The translations under genes were made by a program, and so were the position numbers. A model generated the notes under the pieces. The model saw only the letters and a program-made list of their open reading frames with translations. It was not told the origin of the DNA and did not search any database. Shown here piece by piece: positions 1 to 6,988 of a stretch of DNA of 13,162 nt; the first letter of the stretch is position 1, and each line of letters starts with the position of its first letter. The DNA is from Flammeovirgaceae bacterium UBA2786 (GTDB taxonomy: Bacteria > Bacteroidota > Bacteroidia > Cytophagales > Cyclobacteriaceae), in NCBI GenBank assembly GCA_002352225.1, contig DEIA01000067.1:1-13162 (forward strand). The letters are read 5' to 3'.

Positions 1-311
1 TTTCTATATCTCTTTCGAATTAATTTCGGTGTTCTCTTGGTATGAATCACTCCAATCACTGTTATCAACCGATCCTCGATAAAATAATATATCCGATATG
101 GAAATCTATTGAGAAGCGCAGCGCGGATAACCCCAAAGCAAATTGGATAAGAATATGGGTTCTTCTGAATCTTTAGGGCTGATCTCCCGAGATTAGCTAC
201 AAACCTTTCATCCAAGCCAGATACCTGACTTCTATACCAAAGGCCTATTTCCCTTACATCTTCACGCGAAATCTCAGAGAATTGAAGGGTAAACTCAGGG
301 TTCGAAGACAT
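1..311 (-). CDS. ParE/RelE-superfamily toxin, 3' end cut by window edge
   Basis: Likely toxin of a type II toxin-antitoxin pair. Reading down from an ATG at 311, the frame is open for 103 codons to the window edge with no stop, so the 3' end is missing; ParE toxins are usually about 95-105 residues, so little should be lost. Visible family features are an N-terminal segment with acidic helix residues, a W-Y-x(5)-G-L stretch near residues 25-33, N-P-x(3)-P near 51-56, the diagnostic R-F-P-Y-R-I-Y-Y strand at 69-76, and a final strand ending V-I-H-T-K-R-T-P (88-95). The antitoxin-first order and the 17-nt overlap with the antitoxin gene support the call. ParE proteins typically poison DNA gyrase and RelE proteins cleave mRNA on the ribosome; the sequence alone does not say which target applies. 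The family assignment is firm; activity is inferred. Confidence 0.82.
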   Translation of the reverse strand, partial: MSSNPEFTLQFSEISREDVREIGLWYRSQVSGLDERFVANLGRSALKIQKNPYSYPICFGVIRAALLNRFPYRIYYFIEDRLITVIGVIHTKRTPKLIRKRYR

Positions 312-513
312 AAGACTTCACTTCCTCCCAAGTATATGTCTTTTGATTGCCCTTTTTGAAGTCAGCGTATCGCCTCTGAATTTCTTCTTTTTCCTCCTGA
401 GAAATCTTAAGTTCTGCTGGAGTGGTTTCTTCTGCAATACTATCCCAGATGGACTCGACTAAATTAATTCGTTCTTCAAGACTAAGTTTCTTTATTTCAT
501 CAAGTGTTACCAT
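295..513 (-). CDS. Addiction-module antitoxin, PF09720/TIGR02574 type
   Basis: A 72-residue protein matching the small antitoxin family described as putative addiction module component. The signature is an N-terminal L-S-x-E-E-R-x-x-L-V-E-x-I-W-D-S-I pattern (about residues 10-26), a charged middle helix, and a C-terminal T-W-E-E-V-K segment (about 60-65). I chose the ATG at 513. The same frame can be opened at a GTG at 567, but that adds 18 residues not seen in the family and overlaps the stop of the upstream DUF4260 gene. The stop at 295-297 lies inside the toxin gene, so the frames overlap by 17 nt and translation is probably coupled. In such modules the antitoxin neutralises the toxin and often represses the operon; no operator was identified. 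A promoter would have to lie in the 32-nt gap upstream or inside the DUF4260 gene. Confidence 0.85.
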   Translation of the reverse strand: MVTLDEIKKLSLEERINLVESIWDSIAEETTPAELKISQEEKEEIQRRYADFKKGNQKTYTWEEVKSYVFEP

Positions 514-545
514 ACCTAAAATTAATAAGTTTTGGTTAAACAATA

Positions 546-902
546 TTAACCTGCCTTCCCTATCCACCCCAGGTGTGTATTCTTAAAATTATCAGAATAC
601 TTCAATCCATAGCCAAAAATCCGATCGAACGAACTGTGGCCAAACAATACCACACCAACCAGGGTAAGTTCATGAATAATTAAGAAGTACCCGGCCAGAT
701 AACAGGCAACGGCAATGCCTTTATGATGAAACAGATTGTAGGTTATTGCTCCCACGCGGGTATTGATCAGATAACCAAGCATACCAACATCGGGTAAAAG
801 AAACAACGCCCAGAAAACCCATCCGGCAAACGGAAGAAATGAATTAAGGTAAATAGCAAGGCCAAACATAAAGGCCTCTTCAATGCGTAGCAGGTTTTTC
901 AT
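546..902 (-). CDS. DUF4260 family small integral membrane protein
   Basis: A 118-residue membrane protein with about four hydrophobic segments (roughly residues 9-24, 26-46, 62-76 and 78-88). It has the motif set I associate with DUF4260: L-P-D-V-G-M-L-G-Y (36-44), N-x-x-H-H-K (56-61), G-H-S-S-F-D-R-I-F-G-Y-G-L-K-Y (88-102) and a C-terminal H-L-G-W-I-G-K (110-116). The conserved His and Asp residues at membrane edges could bind a metal or substrate, but no function is established to my knowledge. The start is an ATG. The gene lies 49 nt downstream of the cupin gene and 32 nt upstream of the antitoxin gene, so it may be cotranscribed with the cupin, although no functional link is evident. Family call is good; role unknown. 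Confidence 0.82.
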   Translation of the reverse strand: MKNLLRIEEAFMFGLAIYLNSFLPFAGWVFWALFLLPDVGMLGYLINTRVGAITYNLFHHKGIAVACYLAGYFLIIHELTLVGVVLFGHSSFDRIFGYGLKYSDNFKNTHLGWIGKAG

Positions 903-951
903 GGTTATTAGTTTTAGAAAGACCAGACTAAAGGTGCATTGCAGTTACCGG

Positions 952-1464
952 TTATCTGCCAAAATCGTCCTGCAAGCGTACTATATCATTTTCATCGGAT
1001 GGATTGCTTGCATCGGTATGTTGCCAGATTTCTGCTACTATCCCCCATCCATCCAACCCAACAAGCCGGTGGCGTTGTCCTTTTGGTAGGCGAACAATCT
1101 CACCCATGGTTAATTGTTTAACGGGACCTTGTTCATCCGTTTCACTAATTACAACTCCGGCTGTGCCGCCAATTAATTTCCATATTTCTGCCCTTCTGAA
1201 ATGATACTGCCAGCTTAATCGTTTATTGGTATTTACAACTAAAATTTTGGGGCTCAGTTTACCGGCAATTTTTATGGTATTAAAATCAATCTCGGGAAAA
1301 TATTTGGCTGCAAAAGCAGGCGCATTGCTTTCTTCTAAAACAAAAAAGCCACCCCAGGGCCGGTTAAAATCGTGAGAGGCTACGGTAAATCCTGATTCTT
1401 TTAAATAGTTAGAAATCGTTTCAAAAACCTGAGTACGAGGTGCGTCAGAACCAATAGAGAGCAT
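952..1464 (-). CDS. Cupin protein resembling type II phosphomannose isomerase
   Basis: A 170-residue cupin related to the C-terminal isomerase domain of type II mannose-6-phosphate isomerase / mannose-1-phosphate guanylyltransferase proteins. Diagnostic features are R-P-W-G at 35-38, the first cupin motif L-S-W-Q-Y-H-F-R-R-A-E-I-W at 83-95 (likely metal ligands Q86, H88, E93), the second motif L-P-K-G-Q-R-H-R-L (126-134, ligand H132), and an acidic C-terminus ending D-D-F-G-R, like the family's I-x-R-x-x-D-x-Y-G-R tail. There is no nucleotidyltransferase domain, so this is the stand-alone isomerase-type form. Likely cytoplasmic, acting on a phosphorylated sugar; the actual substrate is not shown. 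Its ATG is 5 nt after the stop of the DUF4136 lipoprotein gene, so the two are probably one transcript. Not every short cupin of this group has proven isomerase activity. Confidence 0.75.
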   Translation of the reverse strand: MLSIGSDAPRTQVFETISNYLKESGFTVASHDFNRPWGGFFVLEESNAPAFAAKYFPEIDFNTIKIAGKLSPKILVVNTNKRLSWQYHFRRAEIWKLIGGTAGVVISETDEQGPVKQLTMGEIVRLPKGQRHRLVGLDGWGIVAEIWQHTDASNPSDENDIVRLQDDFGR

Positions 1465-1469
1465 TAGTT

Positions 1470-2000
1470 TTATTCTTTTGAGGGTGGGTAATTTTTTAAT
1501 GCCTGTTTAATGCCTTTGCGAATATTCTCCTCAGACATATCGGGTTCTAATTCCATGTATGCCGAAACATGCGATTGCCAAACCATGCGACTTTCCTTTG
1601 CATCGGCCATACCAATAATTAACGAGCCCTTCAGGTAGTTGATTACTTCCTTATCAGTATCAAATGGTTTAATATAGAAGGGTGAGTCTTCGGCCCTGTG
1701 GTACACAATGGCTTGTTCATCTTTAACTGTGATGGTAAATCCAATTAACAAATCGGGGTTATCTGCATTCAGAACAAGTCCCTTGCTTGCCAGTTCGGCT
1801 TCAATGGCTTTACGAATGTTTTCTTTTGCAATACTATCATTCAGATAAGATGGACCGGTGAAATTAAACTCGCAACCGGCCATCCAACAGTAAGTCTTAT
1901 AGCGGTTAAAGTCTATTTGTTTATCAAAGGTTTCTTTAACTGTTACAGAACATGCGGCTGCAATAGCAATAATTAAGAATACTATACTAAAACGCTTCAT
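1470..2000 (-). CDS. DUF4136-family lipoprotein
   Basis: A 176-residue predicted lipoprotein. A short basic N-terminus and hydrophobic stretch (residues 5-16) lead to Cys17; the lipobox A-A-A-C is weak at -3 but acceptable. The body fits DUF4136: an early F-D-x(4)-F-x-x-Y-K-T-Y-C-W segment (25-39), a middle stretch around N-P-D-L-L-I-G-F, and a C-terminal M-V-W-Q-S-x-V helix followed by a conserved I-R-K-G-I-K-Q-A-L-K-N-Y-P-P tail. Two close cysteines (38 and 43) could form a disulfide in the periplasm, which is unusual enough to note. No acidic surface-export signal follows Cys17, so it may face the periplasm. The family has no firm biochemical role. The ATG at 2000 follows a 119-nt gap, and the cupin gene follows 5 nt downstream. 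Confidence 0.8.
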   Translation of the reverse strand: MKRFSIVFLIIAIAAACSVTVKETFDKQIDFNRYKTYCWMAGCEFNFTGPSYLNDSIAKENIRKAIEAELASKGLVLNADNPDLLIGFTITVKDEQAIVYHRAEDSPFYIKPFDTDKEVINYLKGSLIIGMADAKESRMVWQSHVSAYMELEPDMSEENIRKGIKQALKNYPPSKE

Positions 2001-2119
2001 TTCAGGTTGGAAAGTTACAGATTCGTATAGCGAATTGGAAGCATTGCAGAAATTCTTGCGGAAAATCTAATAATGTGTTCAGTAGATCAGAATAATAGCA
2101 GGGCTTTTCTATAATCAGC
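2001..2119. other. Intergenic gap between GH20 and DUF4136 genes
   Basis: This 119-nt stretch separates two minus-strand genes. I see no coding sequence and no convincing G+C-rich terminator after the GH20 stop. The best promoter-like string for the DUF4136 gene is TAACTTTC, a 7-of-8 match to TAnnTTTG, but it has no clear -33 partner, so I do not call it as a promoter. Confidence 0.5.
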
Positions 2120-3706
2120 TTAGTTACTCCAATTAACTTTTGGCGAACGATAAAAGTCAATTGCAAGTCCTTCCATGTGTCGCCCGTGTTTACCCAATCG
2201 AATTTTGTATTCTTCCCAATTGCGACCTTCGGCAGGCGACCAGCCTATTTCGGCTACACCAATTAATCGGGGAAAAGCCATGTATTCAATATCGGTCATG
2301 TTCACCACGGTTTCAGCCCAAAGCGGAGCCTCTACCCCTAAAACATTTTCGCGGGTAATTCCTTCCACACGTGTTGTTGGATCCCAGTTGTACGAATCAT
2401 CAACTTCAATATAGCCCACCCAATGTAATCCTATTCGGGTAGTAGAATCGTACTGCATATCTAAATAGACTTTCTTAGATGGCGACATAATAATTTTGGC
2501 ACCTTTCGCAGCAGCTTCGGCTGCATGCTTTTCCGATGCCCAATGTTGTGCAATAACGTTACCATCAATGTCGGCCTGAGCAATTTCTTCCCAACCTATC
2601 ATAGTTTTATTATTGGCTTTTACAATTTCAGTAAAGTGGTTAATAAATTTGATGTACTCTTCTTTTTTGGTTACATGAGCTTCGTCTCCACCAATGTGTA
2701 AATAGGGCCCGGGTGTTATCTCTGCCAATTCACGAATTACATCGTTCACAAATTGCAATGTAGCCGGCTTTGATAAACTAAGTGTGCTCCATCCTACTTC
2801 CATTCCTGTGTAAAGGTCGGTGGGTTTACTGTTTCCATCTACAATACCACGGGTTTCTGCAGGCCCCATATAATTTCCTTCTTTTGGAAATTTAGTATCG
2901 GGGTTATTCAAAGAACCATATGCCGCCAGGGCTGCGTTAATATGGCTGGGCATATCAATCTCAGGCACAATGGTTACAAAACGCGATGCAGCATGCGCCA
3001 CAATTCCTTTGTAATCCTCCTGGGTATAATAACCTCCCTTTCCTCCACCTACTTGTGTTACACCACCATGTACAGCAAGGTTAGGCCACGACTTTATTTC
3101 AATACGCCAGCCCTGATCATCGGTAAGATGTAGGTGCAGTACATTCATTTTATAATGGCTGATTAGATCGATATATCGTTTAACATCGGCTACACTAATA
3201 AAATGGCGCGAAACATCGAGCATAGAACCCCGCCACTCGTACTTAGGATAATCCCGAATGGTACCCGTTGGAATCAATATCTTATTTTGTTCACCTGGTT
3301 TAGAGATTAGTTGCAACAAGGTTTGTGCACCATAAAATACACCCGCTGGCGCATTGGCCTTAATTGTAATCTTATCTTCTTCTATTACCAGAGTATACCC
3401 TTCCTGGCCCAGGTCCTGATCAACTGAATCGAGTGTTAAAAATATACCCGACTTTGGTGAAGCTTCTTCTGTAAATTTCAGATCAAATCCTGTGGCCCTG
3501 GCTATTGAATCGGCCAGTACGGCAAACGCTGCATCTCCAACTAGTATCGTTTCAGAAGTAAGTTCAAAAGCATCGCCTGTCGCAGTAACCGAAACAGGTT
3601 TAGGAATTAGGCTCTCTGAAGCAAGGTTAGTGGGAGGAGTATTTTTGCAGGAAGCCAATACAAGCACTGCCCCAAAAAACAAAGAAAGACGAGTTAACAA
3701 ATGCAT
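2120..3706 (-). CDS. GH20 beta-N-acetylhexosaminidase, lipoprotein
   Basis: A 528-residue glycoside hydrolase family 20 enzyme that should remove terminal beta-linked GlcNAc or GalNAc from glycans such as chitin oligomers, glycoproteins or cell-wall fragments. The N-terminus is a signal peptide with lipobox L-A-S-C (Cys20). A GH20b-like alpha/beta domain occupies about 30-145, and the (beta/alpha)8 catalytic domain starts near Y-E-W-R-G (156-160). Seen in the barrel are M-N-V-L-H-L-H-L-T-D-D-Q-G-W-R (187-201), P-E-I-D-M-P-S-H (248-255), the catalytic pair in H-I-G-G-D-E-A-H (Asp341 and Glu342, substrate-assisted mechanism) and L-G-V-E-A-P-L-W-A-E (456-465). The family's key residues are all present and the length is typical, so it should be active. 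It is probably anchored in the outer membrane. A candidate promoter lies just upstream. No SusC/D pair or other polysaccharide-utilisation genes are beside it in the window. Confidence 0.95.
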   Translation of the reverse strand: MHLLTRLSLFFGAVLVLASCKNTPPTNLASESLIPKPVSVTATGDAFELTSETILVGDAAFAVLADSIARATGFDLKFTEEASPKSGIFLTLDSVDQDLGQEGYTLVIEEDKITIKANAPAGVFYGAQTLLQLISKPGEQNKILIPTGTIRDYPKYEWRGSMLDVSRHFISVADVKRYIDLISHYKMNVLHLHLTDDQGWRIEIKSWPNLAVHGGVTQVGGGKGGYYTQEDYKGIVAHAASRFVTIVPEIDMPSHINAALAAYGSLNNPDTKFPKEGNYMGPAETRGIVDGNSKPTDLYTGMEVGWSTLSLSKPATLQFVNDVIRELAEITPGPYLHIGGDEAHVTKKEEYIKFINHFTEIVKANNKTMIGWEEIAQADIDGNVIAQHWASEKHAAEAAAKGAKIIMSPSKKVYLDMQYDSTTRIGLHWVGYIEVDDSYNWDPTTRVEGITRENVLGVEAPLWAETVVNMTDIEYMAFPRLIGVAEIGWSPAEGRNWEEYKIRLGKHGRHMEGLAIDFYRSPKVNWSN

Positions 3707-3728
3707 ACGGGTAGATTTAGTAGTACTA

Positions 3729-3736
3729 CAAAACTA
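3729..3736 (-). promoter_or_regulatory. Candidate Bacteroidota -7 element for the GH20 gene
   Basis: On the minus strand this octamer reads TAGTTTTG, a perfect match to the Bacteroidota sigma consensus TAnnTTTG. It lies 22 nt upstream of the GH20 ATG, giving a plausible short leader. No clear TTTG -33 box is present at the usual spacing, so this is a motif match only. Confidence 0.4.
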
Positions 3737-3775
3737 CCCAAAATTGAAATCACCTGCTTATGGAATGAAGTGAAT

Positions 3776-3795
3776 GATTAATAAAAAAATTAATC
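3776..3795 (-). terminator. AT-rich hairpin after histidine kinase gene (weak terminator candidate)
   Basis: A perfect 7-bp inverted repeat, GATTAAT / ATTAATC, with a 6-nt homopolymer loop (T on the minus strand). It begins 11 nt past the stop of the histidine kinase gene and lies before the GH20 promoter candidate. The stem is almost all A:T and no U-tract follows the right arm, so termination is uncertain; the position is its main support. Confidence 0.3.
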
Positions 3796-3806
3796 CCTAA
3801 AGATTG

Positions 3807-5522
3807 TTAGGCAACTTCCGGAATTTCAAGGCGCACCAGGGTGCCTTTTCCTATTTCCGATTCAATTTTAATTTGCCCGCGAAGTTTATCCAGTGTTTCT
3901 TTAACAATATACAAGCCCAAACCCGAGCCGGCACCATCATCAGTAGCTCGATAGAACATGTCGTACACCCGGGCCAGGTGTTCGCCTCCTATGCCCCGGC
4001 CATTATCTTCTACTTCAATTAATGCTTTGTGTGCTTCTATCGCTACGTTTACACGGATAACCGGTTCGCGACCATTCCGGTAACGTATAGCGTTTGATAT
4101 TATATTATTGAGCACTACCTTCAATCGCCAACGATCGCTGTGAAACGCCTGCGTTTGACTAACCTGCACAATTTTTTCTAATGAGGCAGCCGTGGTAGTG
4201 GCAAACTTCAGTTGATTGAACGTTTCTTCGATTAACGTTTCAAAAAACACTTCTTCTTTCTTTACATCAAGTCTGGCATTGCGCGATTGATCCAGAATTT
4301 CACGAATAAAATCATCTTGCTGCATAGCACTGTGATTGATTCGTTCCAGATATTCATTCTTCATGGCCGGGTCTTTGTCTTTACGCGCCAGGTTAATAAG
4401 ACCCAACACCGAAGCAATAGGTGCCCGTAAATCGTGCGACACGCTATACACAAAGTTATCCAATTCTGTATTGCGCTTACTTAACTCCTGATTGGTTTGC
4501 AAAAGTTTGGTTTCGGCAACCTTTCTGGTGTTAATTTCTTCATTCAGAGCCTGCGTACGTTGTTGCACCATGGCTTCCAGGTTCGTGTTAAATTTTCTGA
4601 GCTCTTCCTGAATCAGCGTTCGCTCTGCCACCGTAGCCGACAGCACTATAGTAGACATACTAATAACAGCAATAAACACCTGAACAAAAACCATCGATTC
4701 TAAAGGCTGGGGTTGCACAAACGGCCCTACCTGATGTACTGTGAAATAGATTGCTATAAGCGAGGCAGTAAGGGCTACCGTCATAGCTGCCACCAGATCA
4801 AACCGGAACGCAAGCCACAGCATGAAAGGAATAAGCAAGTAGGGTAATGAGTTGATAAGCGTGTTGTTAAAATATCCGTACCGTACCAGCACCGCTAAAC
4901 CCAATAAACTGACTGCGCAAATTCCGCCTTCAACTAATTTGTTAGTCTGAATTGGCCAGGTAATACCACGCATGCGGGCAATTGCCAGTATAAGGGGTGT
5001 AAACAAAAGAATACCCACTACGCTGCTTGTCCATGCATGAACAAAATAATCAGAAAAGGAAATTGAGTTTACAACACCAACCGCCAGTAAACTAAGACTG
5101 GCTCCCGAACCGATCACACACATAAAAGCGGTAACAAATAAAAACCGAAATGTATCGCGGGTGCGATTGAATGGATAACTATCCTTAATCCATCGCGTAA
5201 GCAGTACTCTGCCAGTAAGGGCTTCGCCCGTTTGGCCAAGAGCAATAATAACTGAGACCGCAATAAGCGCAGGCTGACTTAATCCCTGATGATTCCAAAA
5301 GGCAAGCAGGTTAGCAGCCAGGGCACCCATTGCTATGCCTGGCCAAACCTTGCGGCTCATTAACACCAGCAAAGCGAAAGCCATACCCGAGGGTGGCCAA
5401 ACCGATAAAGCAGTAGTACCTGTAAACGCTAACGCATGCCCCAACCATGCAGCCCCAAAGTAGAGTAATGCTGCAAGGCCAATTTGCAAATCGGTGGAGT
5501 ACTTAAGTATGAGTTTAGACAT
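3807..5522 (-). CDS. MASE1-domain membrane sensor histidine kinase
   Basis: A 571-residue hybrid-free sensor kinase. Residues about 10-300 form a MASE1 sensory region with roughly eight hydrophobic helices, including the characteristic A-L-S-V-W-P-P-S-G-M-A segment (38-48). A coiled-coil linker spans about 300-355. The HisKA domain carries the H-box S-V-S-H-D-L-R-A-P with phospho-acceptor His363. The ATPase domain shows the N-box (N-N-I-I-S-N-A-I-R, 472-480), G1 D-N-G-R-G-I-G (506-512), an F-box-like M-F-Y-R (522-525) and G2 G-S-G-L-G-L (532-537). All catalytic boxes are intact. It ends right after the ATPase domain, with no receiver domain, and no response regulator gene lies in the window, so it is an orphan kinase here. 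The MASE1 ligand is unknown. The start is an ATG after a 173-nt gap, so it likely has its own promoter. Confidence 0.93.
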   Translation of the reverse strand: MSKLILKYSTDLQIGLAALLYFGAAWLGHALAFTGTTALSVWPPSGMAFALLVLMSRKVWPGIAMGALAANLLAFWNHQGLSQPALIAVSVIIALGQTGEALTGRVLLTRWIKDSYPFNRTRDTFRFLFVTAFMCVIGSGASLSLLAVGVVNSISFSDYFVHAWTSSVVGILLFTPLILAIARMRGITWPIQTNKLVEGGICAVSLLGLAVLVRYGYFNNTLINSLPYLLIPFMLWLAFRFDLVAAMTVALTASLIAIYFTVHQVGPFVQPQPLESMVFVQVFIAVISMSTIVLSATVAERTLIQEELRKFNTNLEAMVQQRTQALNEEINTRKVAETKLLQTNQELSKRNTELDNFVYSVSHDLRAPIASVLGLINLARKDKDPAMKNEYLERINHSAMQQDDFIREILDQSRNARLDVKKEEVFFETLIEETFNQLKFATTTAASLEKIVQVSQTQAFHSDRWRLKVVLNNIISNAIRYRNGREPVIRVNVAIEAHKALIEVEDNGRGIGGEHLARVYDMFYRATDDGAGSGLGLYIVKETLDKLRGQIKIESEIGKGTLVRLEIPEVA

Positions 5523-5581
5523 TTAAAATAATCATCTCATTATCAATACAATATTGACAATTGATTATTGTAACAATATAT

Positions 5582-5609
5582 CTTTAATGTTAAGCTGACA
5601 TTATTAAAG
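5582..5609. repeat. Imperfect AT-rich inverted repeat upstream of histidine kinase gene
   Basis: CTTTA-ATGT pairs with ACAT-TAAAG (9 bp) across a 7-nt loop, with a 3-nt bulge (TAT) in the right arm. It lies in the 173-nt gap between the TonB-like gene stop and the histidine kinase start, about 60 nt upstream of the kinase ATG. It could be an operator or a weak hairpin. The rest of the gap is AT-rich, includes short palindromes CAATATTG and CAATTG, and shows no gene. Confidence 0.3.
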
Positions 5610-5674
5610 TCAAACGGTAAAAGCAGGCGTCAAATGGAATGCGCCTCCGCAGATTTTAACCAGTAAAAGCATTG

Positions 5675-5697
5675 AATTTCAGCCTAGAGGCTAAATT
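5675..5697 (-). terminator. Stem-loop at the end of the TonB-like gene
   Basis: The arms AATTT-C-AGCCT and AGGCT-AAATT give a 10-bp stem with one bulged base and a very tight AG loop; it overlaps the stop codon of the TonB-like gene. There is a G:C core with AT flanks but no real U-tract. It marks the likely end of the ExbB-ExbD-TonB transcript, although function as a terminator is only suggested. Confidence 0.35.
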
Positions 5698-6583
5698 ATT
5701 TGGTTTTAAGAATGAAAACCACACGACCTTTGGAGCGTGCCGGTGCCTGACCTGCCGAGGTTTTCATGAGGGAGTTTCTGCGAATTTCGTCTTTCAGAAG
5801 TTGTTCTGCACGGGCACTCAAACCCCGATGCAGAGTAGTAATACCCACAATCTCACCATCTTCATCGCACTCAATTTCAAACTCAATACGGCCGTCCTGA
5901 TTGTCGGGCAATTCAGGGATTTTAGGATTGTCGGCCCAGGTCCAGCCAGACATAGATAATCCAAAGCCATCACCACCTCCACCGCCACCTTTTTGGCCGT
6001 CATAAATGGTGCTCTTATTCAAATCTCCTTCTGGCTTGCCTTTATCACCTACCTTTCCGGCATCATCTCCGTGGCTTGTACCACCTTCGCCTTTCTTGTC
6101 AGTAGGTTTGTTTTCAGTAGGTTTATACTCGGTCTTTAAAGTTTCCTTTGGCTCTACCTTTTTAACTTCTTCTTTGGGTGTAACCTTAGGTTTTGTTTCG
6201 GTCTTGTTTTCTTTAACAGGTTCTTTGACGGGTTCTTTCTTCTCTTCCTTTACCACCACAGGGCTTTCAATTTTGGAAACAATCGGTTCTTCAGTTTTTT
6301 CAGGTTCAGCTTCTGAAGGGTTTTCTTCTTGTGGGGTTTCCTGCACTTGTTCTTCCTGTGGATCGGGCGTGCTTTCTTCTGTACCCGGTGTTTTCTCGGG
6401 CTGAACGTCTCCACCGCCTTGCTGATCTAAGCCAAAGTTTAATTCAATACCATATTCGGGCAAGGGCGGATTAGGTGCACGCCAGGCCATCAACAACAAA
6501 AAAGCAACTAATAATATCGCATGAAACCCGATAGAGATTACCAGGGCAATGCGTTGATTTTTTTGTTCTTGTTGTGTGCTCAT
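5696..6583 (-). CDS. TonB/TolA-like energy transducer
   Basis: A 295-residue inner-membrane protein that should carry energy from the ExbB/ExbD motor across the periplasm. I start it at the ATG at 6583, 10 nt after the exbD stop; a longer frame would use a TTG at 6616 inside exbD. One N-terminal transmembrane helix (about 12-34) keeps the S-x3-H motif (Ser17, His21) of TonB and TolA anchors. A long linker follows: acidic and Pro-rich (about 60-100), then Lys/Glu/Pro-rich (110-165), with the repeat E-P-V-K-E-P-V-K, and a six-glycine run (199-204). The C-terminal domain (about 210-295) has G-R-I-E-F-E-I-E-C-D-E-D-G-E-I and ends G-R-V-V-F-I-L-K. It lacks the classic TonB Y-P motif, so it fits the divergent Bacteroidota transducer group often auto-named TonB or ferric-siderophore-related. 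The outer-membrane partner is not shown; the neighbouring barrel is the obvious candidate. Confidence 0.82.
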   Translation of the reverse strand: MSTQQEQKNQRIALVISIGFHAILLVAFLLLMAWRAPNPPLPEYGIELNFGLDQQGGGDVQPEKTPGTEESTPDPQEEQVQETPQEENPSEAEPEKTEEPIVSKIESPVVVKEEKKEPVKEPVKENKTETKPKVTPKEEVKKVEPKETLKTEYKPTENKPTDKKGEGGTSHGDDAGKVGDKGKPEGDLNKSTIYDGQKGGGGGGDGFGLSMSGWTWADNPKIPELPDNQDGRIEFEIECDEDGEIVGITTLHRGLSARAEQLLKDEIRRNSLMKTSAGQAPARSKGRVVFILKTK

Positions 6584-6593
6584 TACCTTAGGT

Positions 6594-6986
6594 TTAATTA
6601 CCCGGTTTGGTGGCAATCGAAACTTTAGCCTCTAGTTTAGTGGCCACTCCTGCCACAAATACCATTTCGCGAGTGGGTACGCTTTCATCTATGTGCAGTA
6701 CTACAACACCTTTTGGACCACCCAGTTTGCTTTTCAACTCACCCTCAAGTGTTGACTTGGTTACCCTCTTATCATTAACGAATATCTGCAGGTCTTTGGT
6801 TACTGTAACCGATACTTTTTGCACCTCTATTGTACTTTGAATACTGGTAGGCAGGTTAACCGGCAAGCCAGAAGGCGTTACAAACGAAGAAGTAAGCATG
6901 AAAAAGATCAGCAACAAAAAGATCAGGTCAGTCATGGATGCCATACTGAACGAAGGATCAACTTTATTTCGCGATTGCAGATTCAT
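6594..6986 (-). CDS. exbD: ExbD/TolR-family biopolymer transport protein
   Basis: A 130-residue protein with the ExbD/TolR layout: a short cytoplasmic N-terminus, one transmembrane helix (about 19-37) and a periplasmic domain. The helix contains M-T-D-L-I-F-L-L-L-I-F-F, where Asp20 is the conserved proton-carrying residue equivalent to the key Asp of E. coli ExbD and TolR. The periplasmic part has the usual pattern of strands and helix, including V-V-V-L-H-I-D (94-100). It forms the motor with ExbB, in which proton flow drives rotation or conformational change passed on to the TonB/TolA partner. Its ATG is 2 nt past the exbB stop, and the transducer begins 10 nt further on, so the three are one translation unit. 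Whether it is functionally ExbD or TolR cannot be decided from sequence; the symbol is the family's usual name. Confidence 0.92.
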   Translation of the reverse strand: MNLQSRNKVDPSFSMASMTDLIFLLLIFFMLTSSFVTPSGLPVNLPTSIQSTIEVQKVSVTVTKDLQIFVNDKRVTKSTLEGELKSKLGGPKGVVVLHIDESVPTREMVFVAGVATKLEAKVSIATKPGN

Positions 6987-6988
6987 AC

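Noticed and set aside
514..567. Longer antitoxin from a GTG at 567
   Set aside because: The extra residues do not match the family and overlap the end of the DUF4260 gene; the ATG at 513 gives the standard length.
5523..5580. Palindromes CAATATTG and CAATTG as a dyad operator for the histidine kinase gene
   Set aside because: The flanking arms do not pair when extended, and such short palindromes are expected by chance in AT-rich DNA.
6006..6404. 132-residue Ser/Thr/Gly-rich open frame on the plus strand
   Set aside because: It is antisense to the low-complexity Pro/Glu/Lys linker of the TonB-like gene; its composition is the mirror of that linker, with no domain or start signal.
6584..6616. 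Longer N-terminus for the TonB-like gene from a TTG at 6616
   Set aside because: It would overlap exbD by 23 nt; the ATG at 6583 follows exbD after 10 nt and leaves a normal short cytoplasmic tail before the membrane helix.
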